From positions 29,034,913 to 29,098,912 of the forward strand of contig NC_046677.1 in NCBI RefSeq assembly GCF_003369915.1: a DNA stretch of 64,000 bases, read 5' to 3'. The notes under the pieces were generated by a model. The model ran no database searches, was not told the DNA's origin, and saw only the letters and a list, made by a program, of their open reading frames with translations. This document shows, piece by piece, positions 24,562-37,158 of this stretch. The number at the start of each line of letters is the position of its first letter. The first letter of the stretch is position 1. The translations under genes and the position numbers were made by a program. The DNA comes from Drosophila miranda (taxonomy: Eukaryota; Arthropoda; Insecta; Diptera; Drosophilidae).

Positions 24562-25965
24562 AGTCCAGAGTCTGCCAGCAATTGATTTTGTTCTCCTCGT
24601 TCGAATGAGATTTTCATTAATTTCCACAGTCGCAGATTTTCCGCCAGATTTAATTTCGATTTTTGTTATTGTAAGCCCTCCATAAATCTGAATGAAATCT
24701 GGGCTGCTTTTCGTGTTTCGTGTAATTAAAATAAAAAAAAATACTATACACACTTTTATAGCCCAAACAAAAGGGGATTTGACCTGCGCAACGGCCCTTC
24801 TGCAGTTCTGAAATTCAACACAAAATTCAACAAACATTTTCGGTGATGGAAATTTAGATATCCATGGGCTGTCTATCCTTTCTTCATGTGAAATTCATAG
24901 CCCTTGGGCTCTGGGCCTTATCATTGGTAAAGGTTTCAAGTGGAGTTTTCCCTTTCACATTTTATTGACTTATGGCTTGGGCTTTTATTGGGGCGCCCGA
25001 AAGACGTACGTGATGCAGACACATTTTCCACTGCCTTAAACCGTTCTTTAACTTTTCAAATTGAATTGGGCTTAAGAGCATCGACGAATTTGTATGAAAC
25101 TTTTAAGGGGCCCCGACATATTTTATGGCTGATTTTTAATTAAAATTCCCGCGAAAGGGGGATCATATGTTTCCACTGCATTACATACAAGGATTGGCAA
25201 TCGGCTTGGGGCAAAACCCCGTGGAAACTCTTCCGAAATGTATATTCTCTTGATGGATAATCTTCAAAGTTGAAAGAACGTATGGCATTGGCGAGTTACG
25301 TACTTGAAGCACTCAAAATTATAAATTAAAAAAAGCAAGCAGGCGTGAACGTGATTAAACGAATCGATATGGATGTGTGTGTGTGGCCCGTGACAGATCC
25401 TTCAGGCGGGCAGGGATCCCTTTTCATTAAGGATGTTTGCAGCCATGTAAATGCGAAATATATTAATATATTCCACTCGCCGGCACCAGGACCTCTCTGG
25501 CCGTCCTCTGTCCGTCCTCTGAACAAATGCAAATGACGATGAGCCTGCCGTTGGCATTGCAGGCGGACACAACGGACTGCATAAGTAACCAGGAAGGCTG
25601 GAAGGCAGGAAGGCGCTGCCGGACATGCACATGAGGTGTGTTTGAGTGTGTGTGTGTGGCCAAGGACACGCCAGGATTCGCACCGCAACGTGGCAGTTTA
25701 TTGATGCCCAACACAACGATGAGTGCATTCCAATTGCCTGAATGAAGGAGTGACTGAAGGATAAGTGCGAACATCTCCAGAGCGACGCAGCAGCCATTAA
25801 GCCCGTGTCCCACCAGCACAACACTTTTCCGTCATTATTGAAAGCAATTTCCCACAGCAAATAGAAAATAGAAAATCGACAAAACAAAAAACAAAAAAAA
25901 CCAAATAAAATCAAGCAAGAACATAAGAAATGGAAAGCTGGAACCCAATAACCGAATGATTTGTT

Positions 25966-25989
25966 ACCCTTCCTTTGGAAAAGAAGGGT
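25966..25989. repeat. short ACCCTT/AAGGGT inverted repeat
   Basis: ACCCTT (25966-25971) and AAGGGT (25984-25989) flank a 12 bp loop. Together with the two similar hairpins elsewhere it may be a worn end of a DINE-1-like element; no body is recognisable. Confidence 0.35.
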
Positions 25990-26335
25990 CTAAGTTTCCA
26001 TATCGATTCCCATCAAAAATATATTGAAACTTGTCCTTTCGAAGCTCTCCAAAGTTCGGATCGAAGTCGTTATACTCTCGGAAAGTGTAGGCCAAGAAAA
26101 TGCGACAAATTCCAGGGCTCAGGCCGCAGCTTAGGGGCCGATGCGCGAATATTGCGCATACACCACCCGAGGGAGCCGTAGAGCAGCGGCTGCTGGTGTG
26201 CCACACAGACACCAGTCCCCCCCACCCCCCATTCCACCATTTCACAGAGCCACAGTCAGAGCCCAATTGCTGGAGGTGATTTAACTTTTTCTGCCTGCCA
26301 TTCATTTCCTTTTCAATAGCACAAAAGCACACAGC

Positions 26336-26374
26336 GATAGATAGATAGAAAGAGAGAGAGGGCGAGTGAGAGAG
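26336..26374. repeat. GATA then GA microsatellite
   Basis: Three GATA units run into AGAGAGAG and GAGAGAG. Confidence 0.85.
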
Positions 26375-26539
26375 CCAGCGAGATGGCAGAAATATTGTTG
26401 GCATACTTTTTTCAAGTGTTTCCTGCCTTCCTGCCTGTTGTCCTGGCTCCTGGCACCATCCTCCTGCGTTTTTGCTGTCTATTGCTGTTTATTTTAACTT
26501 TTGGCATTCTGCTGTGTGTGCTGGGGGAATTTCAGCGCG

Positions 26540-26553
26540 CCCCCCCCCCCCCC
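26540..26553. repeat. homopolymer of 14 C
   Basis: Fourteen C follow GCGCG. Confidence 0.9.
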
Positions 26554-29500
26554 ACCACACTGCAGCGATGGGAAAGTAAAACAAAAAGCGGTTAAACAAA
26601 AATATGAAAAATAAATTGAAACACTCTCAGCCAGGCCAAGAGTGCGCTCTATTTTTGGTCTGTCCAAAAATCCCCAAGCGATCCCCACTTCGACTCCTGA
26701 CATTGGTGACATGGAGAGGCATCCGCCTGGTCGCCGCAGATGGAATTGCCTCCACTTTTGACCAGAACATAACAGGATTCTGGTTGCAGCAATGCCCAGC
26801 GGCAGGCAGCCCAGCCATGCAATCACAATTTCCATTGCATTTGGAATCTGTTTTGTTGCAGGGAACAAATTCCACAAAAATCAACAGAAACCTAAATATT
26901 TTAATAGAGACAAATATGCAGCCATGAAATTTAGACAAGGCTCGGAAATTGCTTAGGTTTTTTTTTTGGGAAAGAGAAATCCCATCATAATATTTGTATA
27001 GATTTGATAGGCTCTACATTTCAATGAATGTTAATTGCAGCTGCGTTTTAATTGTCATCATTTATTTAAAAGTGTGCTTGTAATTGCAATTAAAACAAAA
27101 CCCAAGTAAAAACAAATAAATTAATGCCCGCAAAAAATAAGCCAGAGATAAAATACCCTTTCTAAATGAGATATATACCAGATTTTGGGTACTTTGGACT
27201 GAAATGTGGTATCCACAAAGTCACTATAGCTCAGATCTTTCTTTCTTTTAAAAGAATAATAATATATAATAAATTATATACAAAAAGGTAAAAGACAGAG
27301 GACGTTTTCTCTGGTTTGAAGCCCAAAATAAAATTAAAAAAAAAAGAATAAATAAATCCTATGATCCACAGGCACAAACCCTCATAGAAACCCACACACT
27401 CCCTTCATTTTAGATTTTGCAAATTATTATATAATTATACAAATAAAAACTCCATCAGGGAAAACAAGAAACTTAATTGCACTTGCAATGGCAATGGGCA
27501 ATTGAAATTGATTATTTGTGAGTTGGAAAATTGTGGAAAATTGTTCAAAAAACATGTGGCCCTGCAACAAAAGTGAGAAATGATTAATTAGCCCGGAAAA
27601 AGGTCCCGGGCGAGGGATTTTCTCCATGTACTATTTCGCAGTGCAATGCATGACAGAATTGGCCAAACTATATTCCCATTCTGTGCAGCCAACTCAATTA
27701 CAACAGGGACTGATGCCGGCTGCCGACTGCTGGCCATTCAATTTTCCCCGCTTTTTGCCCACAGCTCAGCCCCGGATCCCAAATGCCAAACATTGCAAAA
27801 ACAAGCGGAAAACGCGCTTCAAAGACAAACACACGGCCGGCGAATTGGGGCAGGAAAAAGTGTCCAACAATGGGGTATGGTATGGGGCAGGGCAGGGCAG
27901 GGCAGGATACACATGTTACCGTATTCGGGCGGACGGACACCCGAACGAGAGGTGCCGCTCGGCGCCTAAAACTATGCTTCACGGCATGAATAACAGAAAA
28001 GCTCGGCCCCTCTGGGTGTGTGTGTGGGTGGGTGGTTTTTTGCTTATGTTCTTCTTTCGGCCTCTTCTTGTATTTCAGTCATGCATGACAATTTTTTCCT
28101 TTGCAGCCAGTTTTCTTGCCATACCCCGCTAAAGTAGAGTTCTAGAGAATATGGGTATTTCCATTCTGGCGTTACAAAAAAAAATAAAGAAAAAAGTTAA
28201 ATTTTCAAAAATAAATTTCCATTTTGAATAGTAATTAGATAGTCCTATATTCACACAAAAAAATACACTAATCAAACATACGGTTTTAAACATATGAGCC
28301 AGAATATGATCTGACGTTACTTTACCAAAAACAGAAGTAGATTTTGAGGTTGGGGTACAAAAAACCAAAACTCTGTGAGTTTTGTAGGATTATCTGTACA
28401 CAATTTTTTTGTTTTAATAATATAAATATTTAGCTTCCATTTTGCAAGCTATTATATATAAAAACCTTTCCGGTTTTTTGTTATAAATCCGCAGAGGACG
28501 TCCCTGGCGTTCCTTAACGAATTCCGAGGTAATAAAAGCTTCCAAGTATCTTAATAGGTTTTCCAATCAAAATTAATGAAATTATATGTCAATTGGTTAA
28601 ATTTTACCTTTCAATAAATTTAGAAAAAATAATCGTTACAAAAATCTATGAAAATTATGGAAGATTTAGCGGAAATGCCTATACTCGTATAATCATAATG
28701 GTTGTTAGTTTTTCTGTAGTACTACTATGCCGTCTGTTCTCCTCTCTTTTTCAATGTATTTTTCCAAAATCAATTACAGGGTACATCCCAGTCGACGCCT
28801 AACGCCTTCCCACTGTTTGTTTTGTTTTTCATTGCGCCTCCGCTTCAGCCCTTGTTATTTTTGCTCTTCCCATTGTTTGGGCCCCTCTTTAGATGAATTC
28901 TCCTTGTTTTCACGGGTATACGCACCGACACAATGGTGTTGGCCGATGTTTTCGTTGCTTCTGCCACTGGCTGGGATGTGTTGGCTTTTGTTTTCACAGC
29001 TGATAAAGTTTGTACGCTTCGCTTTACCCAGTGTCACATCCTTAAACCCCGTTGGGTCTCTATTAATAAATCTCGCACATGCGGGGGGGGATTTTCCGGT
29101 CGAGTTATATCCACTGTCCCGATCGTCTCTAAATTTGTGAAAAATGTTGTTCTTAGAGGTTTTCTGGAGGTCCAGGCGGGAACTTGCCCTAGAGATCTTT
29201 GGCAGAAGGAGATCCTTCTGTAAAGGAGGGAAGGAGTCCTTCTCCCAGTTGGCATAAACCAGAATTTTCCAACAGCAAAAGACTTTCCTTCTGTGGAAAA
29301 TTTCCTGCCAGCCCCCACCGAATGCATTCCTACAATCAAAAGCCTAGGCCTCAAAATTGTTCCCCTTCTGATTGAGAAACAATATCCATTCGCTTAATCA
29401 ATCTTCCGTAAGCCCCACAATCCGCAATCAGCTTCCGCCCTGCACTTTCTAGTATCTCCAGAGAGATGTGCAACAAACAAATGTGTCGGGGCTCGGGCCG

Positions 29501-30077
29501 TAACAATGATGAAAAACCTGTCGTATAATGAATCTCCGACTAATCGATAAAGCGTGCTCTGGTTACAGTGGAAGTCCATTAAAGTTACCGTTCCGGCCGG
29601 CCGCCTCTTGTATCCACCAGCCAGATATCGTATTTCCCCTTTGTCCATGGACTGCTGTATGCTCCATGCTCGATGCTCTATGCTGGATGGCACCGGACCG
29701 TTTTGCTGCAATTGGAGCTGCAGTTGCGAAAAATTTCAAAATTCATGAGACCAACAACAACTGGGCGATTCGGTCAATGAGAGACTGGACCAGGCCCAAA
29801 CCAATTTCCAATTTCCGTCTGCCATTTTCATCAGCTGCTCTCCTACTCCCTGTCTTTGTCTCCCTCTGGCCACTTCCTCCTCCAGTGTATATATCTTTCT
29901 CTTTCACTGTTGTTTTGGGGGCTAGTGGGTGACAATTTGTGCAGCTTAAAAAGTGAATGCCAGGTACGAAGAGCGTACTCGTATCTGTTTCTGGGGAAGG
30001 TCATTTGTAACCTTAACTAAACAAATTTGAAAGCTGCTGCATATCAAGTGTTTTCGGGTTATAGTTTTTTTAGATGA

Positions 30078-30113
30078 TATAAAACGACCGATGGCTGATG
30101 GACGGCCATCAGT
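30078..30113 (+). promoter_or_regulatory. Crys core promoter (TATA plus initiator)
   Basis: TATAAAA at 30078-30084 is followed by an initiator TCAGT at 30109-30113. The expected start A30111 lies 33 bp from the first T of the TATA box. It gives a 5' UTR of about 90 nt before ATG at 30201. This is a classic regulated, non-housekeeping promoter. Confidence 0.8.
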
Positions 30114-30200
30114 CGTATAGCAGACCAGCCAGCAGGCCAAACCGAAGCAGCACCAGCTAAACAAATTGCCAAGTACCGACCGTCCAACCAGTCAGCAGCC

Positions 30201-32247
30201 ATGAAACGGGTAAGTTTTCCATCGCCCATAAATTTCCACCGACAGGATTCTGTGTTCTGTGTTCCGTGTTCCGTGTTTTGTGTTGTGGTGTCATGTTAAA
30301 AGCTTTTGGCCACAAGGGCCCATAGCCCATAAATCAGGATAATCAAAAATACAAAACGATAAAAGCCAAAAGCGTATTGGGCCAATTTAGAATGGGCCAA
30401 CAAAGAAACAAAGAAGTGTAAATGCCCTTTGAAAATCTGCGAAATAAAAATAAAACCATCAAAATATCGTTTCAACTAGGGATAGCTTTTAGGACAATTC
30501 TACAAGAACAGGTCCCAAAGTTTAGAAGAACGAATATTCGCATACAAAATTAGGCATATCGTGTTGTAAAACGCTTTTAGACACGTCAAATTTATGGCCA
30601 AATAAAAGGGAAGGCAAGCCGCAAATTCAATAGCCAATTGATGCTGTCATCGAATGATTTATTGGACATTCGTTTATCTGATTTCAGACCTACTTGTTGC
30701 TCTGCCTGAGCCTGCTGACCTGCAATGTGGCCCATTCTTCGTACCTGCGACCCCTGGAATCGGCCCTGAGCCAGCTGAGCAAATCCTCCTCAAGCCTGCA
30801 TCAGCAGCTCCGCGGGGATCTCAATGGCAACGATGGGAACAGCGAGGACGACGACGATGCCACCACAATCACGCCCAACTCCAGCGAGGACTACGACAGT
30901 CGTCCGCAGTACAGCTTTGCCTACGATGTGCGCGACACCTTGACCGGCGACGATAAGCGGCAGGAGGAGAAGCGGGATGGGGATCTGGTCAAGGGGCAGT
31001 ACTCCCTGATCGAGCCCGACGGCACGCGACGCATTGTGGAGTACACGGCCGATGATGCCAGCGGCTTCAATGCCATCGTTTCGAATCAGCGTGTGGATGA
31101 GCACCAGCAGCAGAGGATCAGCAGCGCCTCCTCGTCCTCCTCTCGGTACAGCAGCATCGAGGAGCTGCAGTCGCGGCTGACCGCCCAAGCGATTGCCGAG
31201 GCCCAGAGCCTGGCCGAGGCCCAGCAGGCCAGCCAACTGCAGCTGGAGGCCCAGAGCCGTCGCGAGTCCGAGAACCAGGCCCGAGTCCAGGCCCAGCAGC
31301 TGATGGAGCAGTTCCAGCAGCAGGTCCAACAGACGGCACAGCTCCGCCAGCAGCAGGAACAGCAGCGCCAGCAGCAGGAGCAACAGCTCCGCGATATCCA
31401 GCGCCTCCAGGAGCAGCGCGAACGCGAGCAGCGGGAGCAGGAGCAGCGCGAAAGAGAGCAGCGGGATCGGGAACTGAGAGAGCGTGAGCTTAGGGATCGG
31501 GACTTGAGGGAACGCGAGCTAAGGGAGCGGGAGCAGCGCGAGCGGGATCAGGAGCGTCGTCAGCAGCAGGAGCGTCGTCAGAGCCAGCGACTCCTCGAGC
31601 GTCTCAGCGGAGACCAGCAGACCTTGCTCCTCTCCCAGAGCCTGCCCAGCGCCAGCCAACTGCTCGGCCAGAGCGTCCAGGCCACCGTCGTATCGCATCC
31701 ACCCACACTGCTCTCCCGCCTGCCATCCTCATCCTCTTCTTCGTCCCGCACCACTCTGCTGACCCGTGATCGCGATCTGGACGCCTGGCGGCAGTTGCCC
31801 AGCGCTCGCCTCACCATTGAACGCACCTCGCAGCCGCAGCTGCTCCTCGCCCAGCCCGCCAGTGCCTCTGTCCAGGCTCAGTTGATCAGTGGATCGCCCC
31901 TGCTGCTGGACTCGAATCTGAATGGATTGATAACCACGCGCCTCAACGGGAACGGGGGTCGTGCTGGGGCTGCTTTGAGCTGGTCCAATGGTCGCCGTCT
32001 CCTGAACAACGATCTCTGGCAGCTGGAGAGACTGGATGACCGCGAGGACAGGGACAGTCGTCGGGAGGAGAATCGTCGCGAAGAGAACCGCCGAGAGGAG
32101 AACCGCCGAGAGGAGAACCGTCGAGAGGAGAACCGTCGAGAGGAGACTGGTCGGGAGGATCTGCTGCTACATCGCGATAGCGAGGAACTGCGCTCTGGCA
32201 GCGCCGAACGCCTCAGCAAGAGCAACAGCCGGCACAATGCCTGGTAG
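30201..32247 (+). CDS. Crys: drosocrystallin-like RR-2 cuticle/lens protein
   Basis: A secreted structural protein of 522 aa. Exon 1 (30201-30209) encodes only MKR; after a 478 bp intron, exon 2 (30688-32247) continues with [17 protein letters not shown], completing a signal peptide. Residues about 75-140 are an RR-2 chitin-binding domain (YSFAYDV...[23 protein letters not shown]). After this comes a long Gln-rich segment, then Arg/Glu-rich stretches (REREQRE types) likely to be helical, and near the C-terminus six pentapeptide repeats RREEN (about 32055-32150). This layout and the location next to Or33 match my memory of melanogaster Crys (CG16963), the corneal lens crystallin, which is somewhat shorter. 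Low-complexity length variation probably explains the difference. AATAAA lies at 32680. Confidence 0.82.
32055..32152 (+). repeat. 15-bp tandem repeats encoding RREEN
   Basis: Six near-identical 15 bp units inside the Crys coding region; adjacent units differ mainly at third positions. The unit length keeps frame, so copy-number change alters protein length without breaking it. Confidence 0.85.
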
Positions 32248-35186
32248 AACCTGGTGGGGACACCAACCCACAAAAACAACAACCACACTTCAACTGAACT
32301 CAAAATGCAGCCAACGGGCCACGACCAACGACCTCAACGATCTTCAAACTTGGACAATGATTATGTTTAGTATTTAAGCCTTACCACTGCCTTAGCTCTA
32401 GGTCGACTCTTGTGTTATATTAGCCTTACTTTTTTTGGGGATTTCGGTGACGCTTTGAGTACTCTGCTCGTTTGCCCCTCTCTCTGCCCCTCGTACTCTT
32501 CCGCTTTCTATCGTCTCCCTGCTAAAGCATACAGCAAAACTATGCCAAGAACTTAACCCAGTCAAGCGCCAACGCTTCTTCCTGTCTAACTTTAGCACTA
32601 AGCTTAATTGTTTTTGTGTTACTTTTTAGTTAGTCAAACTGCATTAATGTAAAAAAGCAAAACAAAAAAAATACATCAGAATAAACAAGGATGCTGTGCT
32701 TCAGAAATATGATGCCATGTATACCCTTTGCAAATGATAAAGGGTGTTTTATCACATAATCATATAGTCTCCACAGAACAGAGAGTAATTCCCATATCCT
32801 TTTGCATATTAGGAAATCAGCACCTTCAAGTGGTCCAAGACCAACCGAGGGGCACTGCTGAATGACGCGGGATATTCCCTGATGTCCCAACGCTTATATT
32901 CAAAGCCGGAAAGGTTATGTCTGAGAGTTACCACCGCTTAATCCAGAACAAGATGTATCTCAACTTAAAGTACAGTAACTCCCGCAACACTGAAAGAAAA
33001 AACGATGAAACTAATTGCCAAAAACTTTTGAGAGAGAGCCATCAAAACGATAAGCCAACAGGTGGTCTAGGGGTTTTTCTTTTCGGGTTCTGCCTTCTGC
33101 CCAACTAACCAAAGCCAGTTGACCCTAATCGCCTTTCATGGACTCCGACACTCTCTCGGTCACGGATGCTGCACTCCCCAAACACCCAAACACCCACCCG
33201 GACACACCCTTTCGCCCTCACTGGTCATCCGGCTGCCGCTGCTGCTGGTGTTGTACACGTGTGCACGCAATTTGGTCATAAACCTTGGAGCCAAAGTTTC
33301 CTGAGGGCAGAAAATGGCAACAAATTTTTTAATAATAAACACTCCGCAGAAGCCGAGCAAGATACTGAGGGAACGAAAGTTTTTGCTTCTCCATTCCATA
33401 AAGTTTTTCGCTCGTACACTTAAAAGTAAAGTTGCACTTGAGTGCTCCAGGAGGGTGGATGTGGATGAGGATGAGTTGGGATAAGGTTGTTAAGATGCCA
33501 AGGCAATAACAACTCGGCAAAAGATAATGAAAACTGGGCAGAGGCGAAAGGGAATACCGGACAGGTGAAACTGAATCGATTACGGAGAAATTCCTGTGAA
33601 AAGGCGGAAAGCGAAAACCGCTCTGGCATTCACTCGTTCTGTTATTTTATCTCAGTAAATAGTTAAGTTCGGAATCTGGAGTATATTTTGGTATTCTAGT
33701 AGAAAGTTCATTGAAATCATTTCATCGTGGAAAGTGTAGCAGATGGACATTGGTCGGATGACTTCCTTACCCTTTTGATCCGGTATGACTCATGTGCCTG
33801 ATACGCCACATAAACAACACGACTGAACGTTTAATAAAATATAAACATTTGCTTTCGGAGAGTACATTGAATTGTGCTCTTGTCTTACAAAGTTTTTTAT
33901 GTTTGAACACCACTTTCTTACAGGGTAGCACGTGTATATATTGAATAAATTTAACTATTCCTTGGACAGAAAGAACATTTCCAGATTCCAGCGAAACAGA
34001 TGTGCAAAACAAAGTACGAATTGAGCTACAAACATCGCGTAAAGGCGCTGGAATTATGTGAGTTCGAACCCCAAAAGGTTGGTTATGTCGATTAAGAAAT
34101 ATTTATCTAGCGAAAATTCCCAGTAAAGTGTGAAATAAACGAAACACTTCGTTCATATTCAGAATTGTTTACAGAGGAGTGCGTTTTGTCGCTTAAAAAA
34201 TATATTTTTCATGTAAAAACTCTTACCATCAGATATATAACGTGTTCCAGTCCCACCTGAACGATATCCATGGGAATTCCAGAGATGCTCCATGGTGCAT
34301 GATGATATTAGGGGGAGCCAGGATCCATTACTGGGGATATAAGGACAAGATGTATTAGATAGGCCGCGAAGGGATATTTAGAAGTGCAAAAATCAAAAAA
34401 CGTGGACTAAGTTAAATAAGTCATAGTGTGTGTGAGAGTTAGTGATCGAAATTTGAATGTTAGTGTCAAGAATGAGACGGGCCATTCGAATAGGGTTTAA
34501 CGCAGTCCATTTGTCCCATAGCCAGGCACGGAATACAGCCACCGGACCCGGGCCAGCGAATTTCCTGAAGAGGCTTTGCTTTTTTCATGAGACTGAGTGA
34601 GTGGGTGTGTGTGTGCGAGTGAGTCAAGCAACGCGCAACGTGATACAGTGAGGTTGAACATTTATGCCAAGGCGATGCAAGTCCAATCGTGCGATCGTTG
34701 CAGAGCTTCACTGTGCGTGCCACAATTAAATTTTTTTCGTACACGCCGCCAGAGCCACTGAACGCTCGACAGACGCACACACACATATACACCTGTTGAA
34801 GCCGGCACACACATACAAAAGTTTAGGGCTTCGCTTTCCTTTACTTTTATTCTACGGAAAACTTACTTAAAACACGAAAACCATAGTCCAAATCGAACAA
34901 AAAAATATTGGAATATTTGTAGAAATTTATTGTTGTCTATTTTTTCTGGGTTGGTGGGTTGGTGGGTTAGTCTATTCGAGAAGGTGGCCTTGCATAAGTA
35001 TATTTTTATACTACAAAAACTGCGTTCATTTATGGAGAATGTATCGCCTCCACACCGAAGCGTGCATTCCCATATTGTTTGAATTTGAAACTGAAGAGGA
35101 GCCTTTGGCGCCAATTGTTCCCATGTTATGCTGTTATGCGCGAACACACATGTATGAAAAATGTGCTGTTAGGCGCGAATTTTTGA
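32248..35186. other. Crys 3' UTR and non-coding spacer
   Basis: The 3' UTR probably ends after AATAAA at 32680-32685. Further on there is a hairpin at 32723-32745 and simple CA/GT patches. No supportable gene is seen up to the repeat at 35187. Confidence 0.55.
32723..32745. repeat. ACCCTTT/AAAGGGT inverted repeat, DINE-1-like end
   Basis: TATACCCTTTGCAAATGATAAAGGGTG spans this site: seven-base arms around a nine-base loop. TATACCCTTTGCA strongly resembles the start of INE-1/DINE-1 non-autonomous Helitron-like elements, but the element body is not recognisable beyond about 150 bp. Confidence 0.4.
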
Positions 35187-35650
35187 ATAGTGACTCTTTT
35201 TTTGTTTGACTTTTTCGTTTAAACCTTTTTTTACAATAAATATAATAAAAGCAAGGATTAAAAACCATCTAATCTTGTAGAAAATTTATTCATCAATGGG
35301 ATAAAATTATGTGGGCATTGCTGAGAGATTTAGTTAGTCAGCATTATTCAATGGAATATCAAAATTGAGCAATATGAACGAATTTCCTTTTTCGTTTGTT
35401 TTGATTGACCTATTTCGCTATTTGTTTTTTGTTTGACTTATTTCGCTAAAACCTCTTTTTATGCAAAGTCCAATAAAAGCAAGTGTTTAAAATAAGCCAG
35501 TAAAGTGGAAAATAGGTTAATTAATCGCATTAAATTGAGTGGGCATGGCTAAATGTTCTATATAGATAGTATTATTCAACGGAATATCAAAAACGAGGAA
35601 TATGTATAATAGAACTTAAATTCGTCTGTATATTTCTGAATTTTATCGAA
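35187..35650 (+). repeat. AT-rich repeat family, copy upstream of the armadillo-repeat gene
   Basis: It starts ATAGTGACTC and contains two diverged sub-units of about 170-230 bp. Each has AATAAAAGCAAG, then TTCATCAATGGGATAAAA or a variant, then GTGGGCAT and a TATAG/TAGTA stretch. It ends in GTATATTTCTGA, 60 bp before the next gene's start codon. The same family recurs at 39973-43200, 47968-49130 and, inverted, at 63890-64000. Confidence 0.9.
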
Positions 35651-35708
35651 ACAGCTGTTGTTTAATTTTGTTGTGAATTTACAATTTTAAAATTTTAAAC
35701 CAAAAAGA

Positions 35709-36866
35709 ATGGACTCACAGACAATCGTTCGAAACGAGGATTCCATGCTTCGGCTTAAGATCCGCAGCTATGCCAAAGAGCAACGCCAGATATTTCGTAC
35801 GAATGCAACAGATGCCTTGCGCTTTGGCTTGGGGCAGATCAAGAGCGAAATTAGCGAGCTGGAGAATTTGAGTGCAAAGGATGTCTGTGGACTGGCTGCA
35901 AGGATCAAGAGACGCAAGCATGCCACATCGGAGGATATGTACCGGTTGAGCCATGCCTTCCTACAGGGAAACGAGAATATCAATACATTCTCTGGGATCC
36001 CGGGAGCCATACAGGTGCTTGTTAAGGAACTAAGTGGTATTTATAAATCGATCCCCCCACCCAACTATTCCCAGAGTCTATATAGATTATGCGTTTCAGG
36101 TCCAAACATGCAACGTCAAATCGATGCCGCCGAATGCTTCTGCAACCTGTCGCTGGGCGAAGGTCACGTTTCGGAGAAGATCACAGCGTTGGCGGGCAGC
36201 TATTTGGTAACATATTTGGATGGAAAGGAGGAGCGGCTAAAACGAAGCTGTCTTTGGACACTGGCCAACATGTTGGCCACTTGCGAGAAGGCAGCCAAAA
36301 CACTGCTGCAAATGCAGATACTCCCCAAATTGTGGAAACTCTACACAGCGCCCACCGATGACTTGAACAGATTCCAGGATGACGCTGGCATTTGCTTGTA
36401 CCTGATTGCCACCCACGCAGCCTGCACTGTGAGCGCCGTCGATCGCAGGTACATTGTCGAGCACCTGCAGGAGAAGCTCCCAACAGATCAAGGCAGCGAA
36501 TATTATATGTATATTATCCATCAACTGAATATCATCTGCTCAGAAGAAGATCTCTCCGTGCAGCAAGCTGAAAGTCTGGTCAACTTCTTTGTTGGCAATT
36601 TAAAAACCGATTGGGACTCATCCGCCGGCGGCAGCATGCGCATCTACTATGGTGTCCGAGTGATGGCCAACCTGTTGGCCAAGGGGGACCCAAAGCTGCT
36701 CGGGTGCTTGGCGGAGCCCGAGAACTTTGTCAATGCTCTAAACCGGCTGTTTGCTCTACAAGATTCCAATCTTAGATATGACTTGATGCGATTGCTTAAG
36801 AATTTCCTATGTCTAAACATTGTGGACAGCAATTTATTGTTGGAACAATTAAAAGTGTACGCATAA
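35709..36866 (+). CDS. armadillo-repeat protein, importin-alpha/TMCO6-like
   Basis: Single-exon gene of 385 aa. Residues about 10-50 are basic and helical, somewhat like an importin-beta-binding segment. From about 75 onwards helical repeats recur with armadillo-type spacing, for example the segments around RQIDAAECFCNLSLG and RLKRSCLWTLANMLATCEKA; these match the importin-alpha/TMCO6 pattern A.ec..NLs and W.L.N. I expect a cytoplasmic or nuclear adaptor, but the substrate is unknown. The position next to Crys suggests the melanogaster neighbour CG16964, from memory only. The start codon lies 60 bp after the end of a repeat copy carrying GTATATTT, which may act as its promoter. No TATA box is seen. 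Confidence 0.75.
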   Translation: MDSQTIVRNEDSMLRLKIRSYAKEQRQIFRTNATDALRFGLGQIKSEISELENLSAKDVCGLAARIKRRKHATSEDMYRLSHAFLQGNENINTFSGIPGAIQVLVKELSGIYKSIPPPNYSQSLYRLCVSGPNMQRQIDAAECFCNLSLGEGHVSEKITALAGSYLVTYLDGKEERLKRSCLWTLANMLATCEKAAKTLLQMQILPKLWKLYTAPTDDLNRFQDDAGICLYLIATHAACTVSAVDRRYIVEHLQEKLPTDQGSEYYMYIIHQLNIICSEEDLSVQQAESLVNFFVGNLKTDWDSSAGGSMRIYYGVRVMANLLAKGDPKLLGCLAEPENFVNALNRLFALQDSNLRYDLMRLLKNFLCLNIVDSNLLLEQLKVYA

Positions 36867-37158
36867 GTAGTTTCGGTTAAGTCTTGGGTATCTCTTTATT
36901 GGTCTGAGGATTAGATTAATTTCCATTAGTTCCAAGCCCTGGTCTTTAAAAAGTGCGTACTATATATGAGAGTTTGTTACAAAACACTAAATAGGCTTAT
37001 GAAAGAAATATAAATATTGCAGATGGATTTAAAAACAACATGAATACACCTTAAAGCTAAGAATACGTTTGGAATCTCGAACATAAACACTTTAAACTTA
37101 TGAAATCTTTGGAAAAAAAACAAAACTATGGGGGTATCACGATATACACTTGGAAAAC

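Larger units (their letters stand above)
24562..30070. other. non-coding stretch between the receptors and Crys
   Basis: No gene is supported. It contains a GATA/GA microsatellite (26336-26374), a C14 run (26540-26553), a short hairpin (25966-25989), long A/T-rich segments and small open frames without domains. Regulatory DNA for Crys may lie at its right end. Confidence 0.55.

Noticed and set aside
24148-24837. 229-codon minus open frame
   Set aside because: It is the antisense of Or33c exon 2 plus flank. The plus frame is the clear receptor.
31118-32303. Long minus-strand and alternative plus frames within Crys
   Set aside because: They are by-products of the repetitive Gln/Arg/Glu codons of Crys.
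34020-34100. B-box-like GAGTTCGAACCCC suggesting a tRNA
   Set aside because: The flanking bases cannot form acceptor, D and anticodon arms in the correct spacing, and no A-box is present.
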